Shown: positions 27,255 to 35,042 of the stretch, in pieces
Position numbering within the stretch: position 1 is the first letter of the stretch
Layout of the letters: every line of letters starts with the position of its first letter
Assembly (NCBI GenBank): GCA_014384285.1
Contig: JACNGE010000017.1
Span: forward strand, 1 to 53,503
DNA length: 53,503 nt
Direction: 5' to 3'
From: Actinomycetota bacterium
Lineage (GTDB): Bacteria; Actinomycetota; Acidimicrobiia; Actinomarinales; Actinomarinaceae
Translations under genes and position numbers: made by a program
The notes under the pieces: generated by a model
Database searches by the model: none
Seen by the model: only the letters and a program-made list of their open reading frames with translations
Told to the model about the DNA's origin: nothing

Positions 27255-27502
27255 AACAACCCATTAATTTTTGATTTTGCGATTACAACTTCACCTTTTT
27301 TTAATACAAGAGTGACAGTTTTTTCATCTAAGGCAACAATTCTTCCATGCATACCTGAATCAGTTATAACGTTGTTTCCAATTTTGAGTTGATCAAGCAT
27401 TTGATTGTGTTTTTTATTCCTCCTTCTCTGAGGAACCCATAGAATTGTGTAAAAAACGATTAATACGATGACTAAAGGTAATACACTTATTAATTCATTC
27501 AT
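27251..27502 (-). CDS. yajC: Preprotein translocase subunit YajC
   Basis: The 83-residue protein has one N-terminal membrane helix (about 7-23), the RRRNKKHNQML basic stretch (about 27-37) and a small beta domain with IGNNVITDSGMHGRIVALDE (about 44-63), the YajC signature. It associates with SecDF. It overlaps tgt and secD by 4 bases each, in the order queA-tgt-yajC-secD-secF known from many bacteria. Confidence 0.94.
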   Translation of the reverse strand: MNELISVLPLVIVLIVFYTILWVPQRRRNKKHNQMLDQLKIGNNVITDSGMHGRIVALDEKTVTLVLKKGEVVIAKSKINGLL

Positions 27503-28581
27503 ACGTATCTCTTTCTAAAATTAGCAAAATCTGATTCTAATATACTTTTTCTTGCATCATCAAGCATAATCTCAGTCTGAATTAAATTATGAACTGTTAA
27601 ATATAACCAAGCACTTGTTGGCTCATTTCTAAGTATATGTCTCAAGTAAGCTTTTGAATAATTTTTGCAGGTAAAACATGGACATCCTTCGTATATCGGG
27701 GATGGATCATTAGCGAATTGTTTATTCTTTATATTTAAATAAGTATTTCCTGTTATTAATTTTCCGTGTCTGGCTAATCTAGCAGGCCATACACAATCAA
27801 ACATATCAATACCTTCTTCAATTAAATCAATCAAACCCAATGTATCTCCAAGTCCCATTACATATCTTGGTCTGTTTTCAGGTAAAAATTGCGTAGTGTA
27901 GTTAACTATTTCTTTTCTTTCTCCTCTTGTTTCACCTAGGGCAAGACCACCAAGTGCATATCCATCAAACTCTAACTTTGTCATAGAGAGGGCAGATTTT
28001 TCTCTTAATTCTTTTACTAACCCACCTTGGACGATTCCAAAAAGAGACTGATTATTGTTAGCATGTATATTTTTAGCTATATTAGCCCACGTCTCAGTTG
28101 TTTTAATCGCATCTTCTTGTTTCTCAATTGGGGCATCAATATTTACAACATAATCAAATATCATTGCAATATCACTTCCCAGGAGGTTTTGAGTTTTAAT
28201 AGAAACTTCTGGTGTCATTAAAAAAGTAGACCCGTCATATATATTCTTAAACTCTATTCCCTCTTGTATTTTTTTAGTTGGTAATGACCAACCCTGAAAA
28301 CCACCTGAGTCAGTAAGAATAAGCTTATTCCAATTCATAAACTTATGAAGACCACCGAGTTCATTAATCAAATCTGCACCAGGCCTTAGATATAAATGGT
28401 ATGTATTTGCTAATAGAACTGTTGTTTTATCCAGCATTTCGTGAGGAGTTGATTTTAATGAGCCTTTTGTAGCAACTGGCATAAACGTAGGAGTAAGTAA
28501 TTCTTTGTTATTGATTTTGACTATTCCAGCTCTTGCAAAGCTATCTTTTTTAACAATATTAAAATCTAAATTACTCATCAA
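27499..28581 (-). CDS. tgt: tRNA-guanine transglycosylase
   Basis: The 360-residue enzyme exchanges guanine for preQ1 at position 34 of GUN tRNAs. It has TPTFMPVATKGSLK (about 28-41), LTDSGGFQG with the first catalytic Asp, GGLALGE, and FDCVWPARLARHG with the nucleophilic Asp. The zinc site CPCFTCKNYSKAYLRH is followed by a further His. Two adjacent start codons exist (28581 and 28578); the first overlaps queA by 11 bases. It works with QueA upstream; no preQ0 synthesis genes are in the window. Confidence 0.96.
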   Translation of the reverse strand: MMSNLDFNIVKKDSFARAGIVKINNKELLTPTFMPVATKGSLKSTPHEMLDKTTVLLANTYHLYLRPGADLINELGGLHKFMNWNKLILTDSGGFQGWSLPTKKIQEGIEFKNIYDGSTFLMTPEVSIKTQNLLGSDIAMIFDYVVNIDAPIEKQEDAIKTTETWANIAKNIHANNNQSLFGIVQGGLVKELREKSALSMTKLEFDGYALGGLALGETRGERKEIVNYTTQFLPENRPRYVMGLGDTLGLIDLIEEGIDMFDCVWPARLARHGKLITGNTYLNIKNKQFANDPSPIYEGCPCFTCKNYSKAYLRHILRNEPTSAWLYLTVHNLIQTEIMLDDARKSILESDFANFRKRYV

Positions 28582-29572
28582 TCTTGAATATTACTGCATC
28601 CCCAAAACTTAAAAACTTAAGATTATTATTTTGTGCATATTCATAAAGTTCTTTCCAATTATCTCCATATATTGATTTAACAATTGATAACAATGTACTT
28701 TTCGGTGCATGAAAATTTGTTATTAGGTAATCCCCTATATTAAATTTATAACCAGGAGTTATAAAAAGATTGGACATACCTTCATAGACTCCCGTATTGA
28801 AAACAGTTTCTAGAGTTCTTAAGACAGTAGTTCCAACCTGAACAATTTTATATCCAGATTGCTTTAAAGTCAGAATTTTCTTATAATCGTTTTCCTCTAT
28901 CCTATAATATTCAGAGTGTATTTTGTAGTTCTCAACTATTTTTGTGTCTATTGGTTTGAAAGTACCAAGGTTTATGTCTAAGTTAATAAAAATTACTTCA
29001 TGTCCGTTGAACTTTAATTGCTCAATCATGTCTAGGGTAAAATGTAAACCTGCTGTAGAAGATGCAACAGAAAAGCCGCCACTAGAGAATTCATTAATGT
29101 AATCTTTGTATTTCGATGAATCATCTTTTATATAGGGTGGCAAAGGTACAGTACCAAATCTGTCTATTAGACTATTTACATTTTCACTAAATTCTATAGT
29201 GTAAGTACTCGCATCTTTATTCAGAATTTTTATTTCAGCTATTTCGGTATTTAAAGTGTCACCTATTTTTATTTTTCCTGATGATTTGATAAGAACTTCA
29301 GCTTGGTAGTCGTTTTTTATAACTAATACAAAAAGTTCAACTTTACCCTGTGTGTCTACTTTATTTGTTTTAATTCTTACATTTCTAACTTTAGATTTAT
29401 TGAAGATAAAAACAGATTGTTCTTGAAGAGTTTCTATATACTGACTGAACTTAATTATTTTTTTAGATTCACTAATTAATAATTTTGAATTCTTGGGTTC
29501 GATATATCTGTTCTGTGCAATTGAAGATGTCTCTAGATTGTAATCTAAATCATCTATCGGTGTATTGAACAA
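28571..29572 (-). CDS. queA: S-adenosylmethionine:tRNA ribosyltransferase-isomerase
   Basis: The 333-residue enzyme adds the epoxycyclopentanediol moiety from SAM to preQ1-tRNA. It is recognised by PLPPYIKDDSSKYKDYINEF (about 142-161), SVASSTAGLHFTLDMI (about 167-182), VGTTVLRTLE (about 246-255) and NFHAPKSTLLSIV (about 288-300). The N-terminus MFNTPIDDLDYNLETSSIAQ is typical. It begins directly after the stop of the nuclease-like gene with no gap and overlaps tgt by 11 bases. Confidence 0.95.
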   Translation of the reverse strand: MFNTPIDDLDYNLETSSIAQNRYIEPKNSKLLISESKKIIKFSQYIETLQEQSVFIFNKSKVRNVRIKTNKVDTQGKVELFVLVIKNDYQAEVLIKSSGKIKIGDTLNTEIAEIKILNKDASTYTIEFSENVNSLIDRFGTVPLPPYIKDDSSKYKDYINEFSSGGFSVASSTAGLHFTLDMIEQLKFNGHEVIFINLDINLGTFKPIDTKIVENYKIHSEYYRIEENDYKKILTLKQSGYKIVQVGTTVLRTLETVFNTGVYEGMSNLFITPGYKFNIGDYLITNFHAPKSTLLSIVKSIYGDNWKELYEYAQNNNLKFLSFGDAVIFKIDE

Positions 29573-29926
29573 TTATTTTTCTAAAAGTTTAACAAACAGG
29601 TCATATGACATTGATATTACCTCGGGTATACCATCGTTTGTCCTTCTTGAATTATTGTCTTTACGTTTGAGTTTTTTCCAAAATACTAGAGTATTAGTAT
29701 CACCAGATTTTGTAATAGCTTTATCAAGAGTTTGGTGTAGATTTAGGTTTTGACGTGATTTAGCTTCTATAAAGAATTCTTCTTCTCCTATAAATAATTG
29801 AATATCTCCTAAATCGTTAGAGCCACCTTCTGCAAATCTTTGAGCTCTAAAATTAGATACATTATTAAGCCTATTTACAATGTTTGTTTCGTAGTTAGTA
29901 CCTTGTTTTTTTGCTTTATTTACCAT
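29573..29926 (-). CDS. Hjc-like PD-(D/E)XK nuclease in the ruvC position
   Basis: The 117-residue protein has an N-terminal Lys/Gln/Gly segment and Glu13 (GTNYETNIVNRL), then AEGGSNDLGDIQLF (about 32-45) with Asp41, then a strand and FFIEAKSRQ (about 51-59) with Glu54-x-Lys56. This E...D...ExK spacing is that of archaeal Hjc and related PD-(D/E)XK junction-cutting or repair nucleases. It lies between yebC and queA, where most bacteria have ruvC-ruvA-ruvB. From this I infer it may supply the Holliday junction resolvase function, but a general nuclease role, or a restriction-like one, is also possible. The 19-base gap to yebC and zero gap to queA show it is part of the operon. Confidence 0.78.
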   Translation of the reverse strand: MVNKAKKQGTNYETNIVNRLNNVSNFRAQRFAEGGSNDLGDIQLFIGEEEFFIEAKSRQNLNLHQTLDKAITKSGDTNTLVFWKKLKRKDNNSRRTNDGIPEVISMSYDLFVKLLEK

Positions 29927-29945
29927 CTAGCAATTTTAACAAAAA

Positions 29946-30689
29946 TTATTCATTTAATGCAGCATGCATAAGATTCTCTTCAATATCAAAATTTGTATAT
30001 ACATTTTGAACGTCATCGAGATCTTCTAGTGAATCAATTAACTTGGATAATTTTTGAAATTTTGACAAATCTAGCATAACAAAAGTTGATGGAATGTATG
30101 CAACTTCAGAATTCGTAGTTCTAAAATTATTGTTTATGAATATTTCATTTATTTTTTTGAAATCTTGGGGAAGAAATTCAAATGTTAAGCTCGATTCATT
30201 TTCACTGAAATCAAGACAGGAGTTTTCAATTGCTAAATCTATCAGGATATCGCTACGTTCATCAAATTGGAACACTGCTTTTCTTTCAAAAAGATAATTT
30301 ACACTTCCTGGGGCTCCAGTGGACCCATCAAACTTTGAGAAAATCGATTTTACGTCAGCAGAAGTTCTGTTCCGATTATCAGTTAGACATTCTACAAGTA
30401 TTGCTACCCCATGAGGTCCATATCCTTCATAGAAAACTTCATCAAAGTTATCACTTTCTTGCTGACCACTTAAACGTTTGAGTGCTTTCTCTATATTGTC
30501 GTTGGGGACAGACATAGACTTAGCTTTTGATATAGCTTGATAAAGAGATGCATTGCTTGATGGGTCAGCACCACCGTTTTTTGCAGCTACTTCTATTGCC
30601 CTAATAAGTTTTGCAAAAAGTTTACCTCTTTTAACATCGTTTGCTCCCTTTTTTCTTTTAATTGTTGACCATTTAGAGTGCCCCGACAT
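29946..30689 (-). CDS. yebC: YebC/TACO1-family translation or transcription regulator
   Basis: The 247-residue protein starts with the invariant MSGHSKWSTIKRKKG and continues ANDVKRGKLFAKLIRAIEVA, then IEKALKR, and GYGPHGVAILVECLTDNRNR (about 88-107). The family was first described as a transcription regulator; some members have since been linked to relief of polyproline stalling. Its start lies 17 bases inside pdxT. The order pdxT-yebC followed by the Holliday junction genes is the actinobacterial standard. Confidence 0.95.
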   Translation of the reverse strand: MSGHSKWSTIKRKKGANDVKRGKLFAKLIRAIEVAAKNGGADPSSNASLYQAISKAKSMSVPNDNIEKALKRLSGQQESDNFDEVFYEGYGPHGVAILVECLTDNRNRTSADVKSIFSKFDGSTGAPGSVNYLFERKAVFQFDERSDILIDLAIENSCLDFSENESSLTFEFLPQDFKKINEIFINNNFRTTNSEVAYIPSTFVMLDLSKFQKLSKLIDSLEDLDDVQNVYTNFDIEENLMHAALNE

Positions 30690-31251
30690 TTAATCCTTTC
30701 ATTACAAAATTATCTAACCAATTTAAATAATTTTGCTCATTATTTAGTTCTGGATGAAAAGTTAAACCAACAATATTGTTTGATTGAACACCTACGATTT
30801 CATCTTCCATTTTAGCTATCACCTTTACCCCACTGCCTACACTTGTAATTTTAGGTGCTCTAATGAAACAATAATTATCATTAAAGTTGTTAAATTGAAC
30901 TTTCCCTTCAAATGATTGATTCTGTCTACCGTAACCATTTCTTTCAATATCACAGTCAAGTATGTTGAGTGTACTTTTACCTAAAATAGAATTCTTTGCT
31001 AACAGTATTAATCCAGCACAAGTTCCAAGCGTAGGTATTCCAGTAAGAATCTTAATTTTAAGATGATTAAATAGGTCATTGTTTTCTTGAATTTTAATCA
31101 TAGAGGTTGATTCACCACCAGGTAAGATAATTGAACCAACTTCTTCTAAATCGTCAACTGTACGGATTAAAATGAAATCTCTCTCGATTAATTTAAGAGA
31201 TTCAAGGTGTTCCTGAAAGCTTCCTTGAAGTGCTAGGATACCTGTTTTCAA
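30673..31251 (-). CDS. pdxT: Pyridoxal 5'-phosphate synthase glutaminase subunit
   Basis: The 192-residue class I-type glutaminase supplies ammonia to PdxS. It begins KTGILALQGSFQEHLESL and has LPGGESTSM (about 44-52), GTCAGLILLA (about 75-84) with the nucleophilic Cys, and the His-x-Glu dyad in TFHPELNNEQ (about 167-176). Immediately follows pdxS with no gap. Confidence 0.95.
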   Translation of the reverse strand: MKTGILALQGSFQEHLESLKLIERDFILIRTVDDLEEVGSIILPGGESTSMIKIQENNDLFNHLKIKILTGIPTLGTCAGLILLAKNSILGKSTLNILDCDIERNGYGRQNQSFEGKVQFNNFNDNYCFIRAPKITSVGSGVKVIAKMEDEIVGVQSNNIVGLTFHPELNNEQNYLNWLDNFVMKGLNVGAL

Positions 31252-32136
31252 CTACCAACCTCTTTTAGCGAGCTTCTCCGATTCATGTAGATCATCAATG
31301 TTAATACCAACCATAGGTTCGCCAAGATTCTTGGAAACTTCAACTAATTTTGCAGGATTGTCATAATTAGTTGTAGCTATTACAATTGCTTCAGCTCTTT
31401 CTAATGGATCTCCACTCTTAAATATTCCGGAGCCAACAAACACTCCATCACATCCAAGCTGCATCATTAAGGCTGCATCAGCTGGCGTTGCTATACCTCC
31501 TGCTGCAAAATTTACTACAGGTAATCTGCCACTTTCTCTTATTGAATTTAATACCGTAACAGGTGCCCCATAATTCTTAGCTAGTGCCATGAGTTCATTT
31601 TCATCAGCTGATAAGACTTCATTAATTCCTTTGGTCATACTTCTCATATGTCTGACAGCTTCTATGACATTGCCAGTTCCGGCTTCACCTTTAGTTCTTA
31701 TCATTGCAGCACCTTCACCAATTCGCCTGCACGCTTCACCTATATCTGTAGCACCATTTACAAAAGGTGTTTTAATTTCATGTTTACTAATATGATTAAC
31801 CTCATCAGCAGGTGTAAGAACCTCACTTTCGTCAATAAAATCAATACCTAGTTCTTCTAAAATCTGAGCTTCAACAAAGTGGCCAATTCTTGCTTTAGCC
31901 ATAACTGGAATAGAAACCGTGTTCATAACTTCTTGAATGACTTCAACAGATGACATTCTTGAAACTCCGCCCTCGGCTCTTATATCTGCCGGAATTCTTT
32001 CTAGTGCCATAACAGCAACTGCCCCAGATTTTTCAGCAATTTTAGCTTGCTCAGCATTAACGACATCCATGATAACGCCACCTTTGAGCATCTCTGCAAA
32101 ACCTTTTTTTACTTTAAATGTAGATTCAATTTTCAT
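31252..32136 (-). CDS. pdxS: Pyridoxal 5'-phosphate synthase lyase subunit
   Basis: The 294-residue TIM-barrel protein makes PLP from ribose 5-phosphate, glyceraldehyde 3-phosphate and ammonia. It has [20 protein letters not shown] (about 15-34), [36 protein letters not shown] with the Schiff-base Lys, and [16 protein letters not shown]. These are nearly invariant in the family. With pdxT downstream it gives a complete deoxyxylulose-independent B6 pathway; the glycine decarboxylase genes elsewhere in the window need this cofactor. Confidence 0.97.
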   Translation of the reverse strand: MKIESTFKVKKGFAEMLKGGVIMDVVNAEQAKIAEKSGAVAVMALERIPADIRAEGGVSRMSSVEVIQEVMNTVSIPVMAKARIGHFVEAQILEELGIDFIDESEVLTPADEVNHISKHEIKTPFVNGATDIGEACRRIGEGAAMIRTKGEAGTGNVIEAVRHMRSMTKGINEVLSADENELMALAKNYGAPVTVLNSIRESGRLPVVNFAAGGIATPADAALMMQLGCDGVFVGSGIFKSGDPLERAEAIVIATTNYDNPAKLVEVSKNLGEPMVGINIDDLHESEKLAKRGW

Positions 32137-32149
32137 ATTTTTATTCTAA

Positions 32150-33133
32150 CTATATTTTAAAGTAGAGAGAAATCCAACACTCCATTACTTTTTCAATTGA
32201 GTAACGGTTTATATGTACAAGTTGTTTTCTATGAATGTCTTCGATATTACTTTTTAATAATATATCTATTGTTTCAGAAAGTGATTCAAGCGATTTATTT
32301 TTGAAGTATATACCAGTGTTACCTAATAGTTCGGTAAATGCTGGGATGTCACTGCATACAACCACACAACCATAGCTGATAGCTTCAATTAGTGTTATGC
32401 CAAAGCTTTCACCACGTGAATTAACAGCAAGGTATATGTCTGATTCTAATAAAATCTGATGTTTTTGTTCATTGTCAGGATTTACATGCGTAATAATGTT
32501 TTTTGAAAATTTATCACGATTCACGATTGCTTGAAATATAGAATTCTTATTGATTTTTGTTTCTGCATACTCTTTATAAAGATCGAAGTTTTTTCTTTTC
32601 TCATCTCTACCAATAAACAAGAACTTTGTATTGCCATTATTTTTATATTCATATTTAAGCACCGAAATAGCATTCGGAATTATTCCTACTGCTATTTTTG
32701 ATGAGATAGATTTTCTAGCAACATTACTAACTGCTGTTACAGCAGATGATTGTTTTTCATTATATAAAAGCATTTTTTGTGCATATTGCAACATGGGCGA
32801 AAGATCAGCATGGTGTGATAATATTGTCTTTTTATTTATAGGGATACGCCAAAAAAAAACAGGTATAAATGGTTCGTGAATATGTATTACATCAGCCCAT
32901 AAAAGTGCTTTTTTAACAATTTTACGCCGTGGAAATAATTTAATTGGTGCAACGGATCCATTAAACCTAAATTTGAATGTCTCACCTACATCGAAATCAT
33001 TTGAATCAGGACTGAGTATTTTTATATCTAATTCTTGACTACTTGCAAATTTTTTTATTAATGATAATTGATTCTGTACTCCTCCATAATACTTCATACT
33101 GTATGGTGAGATAAGTAAAACCTTAGTACTCAT
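32150..33133 (-). CDS. pimA: Phosphatidylinositol mannosyltransferase PimA-like (GT4)
   Basis: The start is set at ATG 33133 (327 residues), which gives the family N-terminus MSTKVLLISPYSMKYYGGVQ with the GGVQ loop at residues 16-19 and an 11-base overlap with the acyltransferase gene. An upstream ATG (33172) would place 13 extra residues inside that gene. Other GT-B landmarks are HIHEPFIPVFFW (about 83-94), FLFIGRDEKRKN and SRGESFGITLIEAISYG with the nucleotide-binding Glu. PimA adds the first mannose from GDP-mannose to phosphatidylinositol on the inner face of the membrane. The pgsA-acyltransferase-pimA cluster supports this over other GT4 activities. Confidence 0.87.
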   Translation of the reverse strand: MSTKVLLISPYSMKYYGGVQNQLSLIKKFASSQELDIKILSPDSNDFDVGETFKFRFNGSVAPIKLFPRRKIVKKALLWADVIHIHEPFIPVFFWRIPINKKTILSHHADLSPMLQYAQKMLLYNEKQSSAVTAVSNVARKSISSKIAVGIIPNAISVLKYEYKNNGNTKFLFIGRDEKRKNFDLYKEYAETKINKNSIFQAIVNRDKFSKNIITHVNPDNEQKHQILLESDIYLAVNSRGESFGITLIEAISYGCVVVCSDIPAFTELLGNTGIYFKNKSLESLSETIDILLKSNIEDIHRKQLVHINRYSIEKVMECWISLYFKI

Positions 33134-33995
33134 CAGTCCATACAGGCTGTATTGAATGCCATTGATTGGCATCTAAAGAAATTAGTTTTTCAAAAGATTT
33201 GGCAAGCACCTTCATGCCTTGTTGTATGCTTTGTGCTTCATTCTCGAAATGGGGGACGTAAAATGGTTTTTCAAAATATAAGGTATATTTATTATTAATT
33301 TTTATAAATGTTGCAGGAACAATAGGTACACCTGTCTTTAGGGCAAGTGCAACAGGACCTTTGGGGAATGCTGCTAGATCACCAAAAAACTCAGTACCTA
33401 CTCCACTTTTATTCACACTTCTTTCTGATAGAAGGCAAACATGATAACCATTGTTTATTTTTTCCTGTACCAGATTAAAAGTATTTTGACCCTTTCCTCC
33501 AAGTATAATTTCACAACCAAGTTCTTCTCTCAATGATTTAAACCATGTCATAACTTTTTGATTATCTAAAGGTTCAGCAACAGCGAGTAGTTTCAAATCA
33601 AGTTTATTACCAACAGGTATTGCCATTTCCCAATTTCCAACATGTGGTAGAGCAAAAATAAAGCCAATATTCGAAGTCTTTAAAGTTGTTATATAATGTT
33701 CGTTAACTATTTCAACATTATTAAGAATTTTATTTTGAAAATTTGATTTTGTTAACCATAGTGTCTCAAGCCAATACTTTACATAGTTAATTTTAACTTT
33801 AATTGGACTGTAACTGATTTCACCAAACTTTTGAAATCGTGAAATTCTTTTATGGAGGTTGATACTGTTTTTAAATGACAATAGATAATAAATTGGTCCA
33901 ACGATATATGAAAGTACAAGTAAAAATCTAAGATTGAGATGTTTTACTAGGTTATGTGTAAATATAATAAGTAAGTATTGAAGGTACTTAATCAT
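33123..33995 (-). CDS. Phosphatidylinositol mannoside acyltransferase (LpxL/HtrB-like)
   Basis: The 290-residue protein has a hydrophobic N-terminal region (about 8-40) and the acyltransferase motif PHVGNWEMA (about 116-124), in which His and Glu of the HxxxxE signature are present. Later come KGPVALALKTGVPIVPATFI (about 212-231) and the C-terminal QPVW. In mycobacteria the equivalent gene (patA, Rv2611c) acylates the mannose of PIM1 and lies between pgsA and pimA as here. It overlaps pgsA by 4 bases and pimA by 11. Confidence 0.88.
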   Translation of the reverse strand: MIKYLQYLLIIFTHNLVKHLNLRFLLVLSYIVGPIYYLLSFKNSINLHKRISRFQKFGEISYSPIKVKINYVKYWLETLWLTKSNFQNKILNNVEIVNEHYITTLKTSNIGFIFALPHVGNWEMAIPVGNKLDLKLLAVAEPLDNQKVMTWFKSLREELGCEIILGGKGQNTFNLVQEKINNGYHVCLLSERSVNKSGVGTEFFGDLAAFPKGPVALALKTGVPIVPATFIKINNKYTLYFEKPFYVPHFENEAQSIQQGMKVLAKSFEKLISLDANQWHSIQPVWTDEY

Positions 33996-34558
33996 AGGTT
34001 TTTATATAGCTTAGTAAATCTTTGCATAACTGTGACCCACGTGATTAGAGCAAACAAATATACGAAATTAAAAGAAAACTTAAAATACATAAAAAATACT
34101 GCAAACAATACCCTTTCAGGTCTTGCCGCTAAACCAACTTTGTTATCAAAACCATAGATCTCTGATTTAGCTCTAATATAAGGAATTAATCCTGAAGATG
34201 TGAGAATTGCAAATACCGTAAAAAGCTCAATTTCATTGCTGGTGTATTTGATACCGATGACACCCCAAATGAAAAGCTCACCGATTCTATCTACTGTTGA
34301 ATCAAGAAAAGCTCCTTTTTTAGAGGACAAATTCAATGTCCTGGCCAGTGGTCCGTCAAGACCATCGATTGCACTTCCTAAAAAAATTAAGATAATTCCG
34401 ATATTTTTATTGTTGGTTAAAAAATAAATTGTACCTAGGATAACAACTAAAATTCCAAATACAGATAAAGTATTCGGTTTAATCTTTAAAAATATACATA
34501 TCTTTATAAATGGTTTAGCAAATTTTTCAGATGCAGCTTTGAAGTATTTTTCAAGCAT
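33992..34558 (-). CDS. pgsA: CDP-alcohol phosphotransferase, phosphatidylinositol phosphate synthase-like
   Basis: The 188-residue integral membrane enzyme has the complete CDP-alcohol phosphotransferase motif: DGLDGPLART (about 67-76) followed by KKGAFLDSTVDRIGE (about 82-96), giving the D-x-x-D-G-x-x-A-R...G-x-x-x-D-x-x-x-D pattern. Five to six helices are visible. In this cluster the actinobacterial enzyme makes phosphatidylinositol phosphate from CDP-diacylglycerol and inositol 1-phosphate, the first step toward PIMs. The substrate assignment is from gene context; the motif alone would also fit phosphatidylglycerophosphate synthase. Confidence 0.9.
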   Translation of the reverse strand: MLEKYFKAASEKFAKPFIKICIFLKIKPNTLSVFGILVVILGTIYFLTNNKNIGIILIFLGSAIDGLDGPLARTLNLSSKKGAFLDSTVDRIGELFIWGVIGIKYTSNEIELFTVFAILTSSGLIPYIRAKSEIYGFDNKVGLAARPERVLFAVFFMYFKFSFNFVYLFALITWVTVMQRFTKLYKNL

Positions 34559-35042
34559 TTTGTATAGACTCTGTGTAAACTTCCGACACTAAGTCACCAT
34601 TCGCTGCATCTATTTCAATTATTGATTTTTTAGTTGGTGGATTTTTATGATCGTAAACTATTACTGTCCAAATTGGTTTTAAAAATTTGTATGAATTAAT
34701 GAATTCAAAAGTTAAAGCTATTGAATAATAACCAATAGAATGTGGAACGTTATTTTCTATATTTTTAATGACTTCATTTTGTTTAATGTTTACTGAATTG
34801 TCTATCAACAATATGAATAATCCAAACATTACGATTAGTGATGAGCCTGATGATACAGACAACCATCCAGTTAAACTGAATACAATTTGTGATAATACTC
34901 CTGTCACAATTAGCACGAAACCATATAAATTTCTTCTTTTTGGATTAGGAATGATGTAACTGCCTACTGCTAACGAATTTAGGTCTTCTGGGACAACTTG
35001 TTTCTCAGCATCGTCTTTTGATATATCAATACCATCTATCAT
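34551..35042 (-). CDS. Two-helix membrane protein of unknown function
   Basis: The 163-residue protein has an acidic N-terminal segment (1-35), two adjacent membrane helices (about 40-58 and 65-83) and a soluble C-terminal half with alternating strands ending ESIQNA. I do not recognise a family. It starts on the last base of the thrS stop and its stop overlaps pgsA by 8 bases, so it is translated with the phosphatidylinositol genes. In mycobacteria this slot between thrS and pgsA1 holds a HIT-domain protein, to which this one has no visible likeness (no HxHxH motif). Confidence 0.8.
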   Translation of the reverse strand: MIDGIDISKDDAEKQVVPEDLNSLAVGSYIIPNPKRRNLYGFVLIVTGVLSQIVFSLTGWLSVSSGSSLIVMFGLFILLIDNSVNIKQNEVIKNIENNVPHSIGYYSIALTFEFINSYKFLKPIWTVIVYDHKNPPTKKSIIEIDAANGDLVSEVYTESIQNA

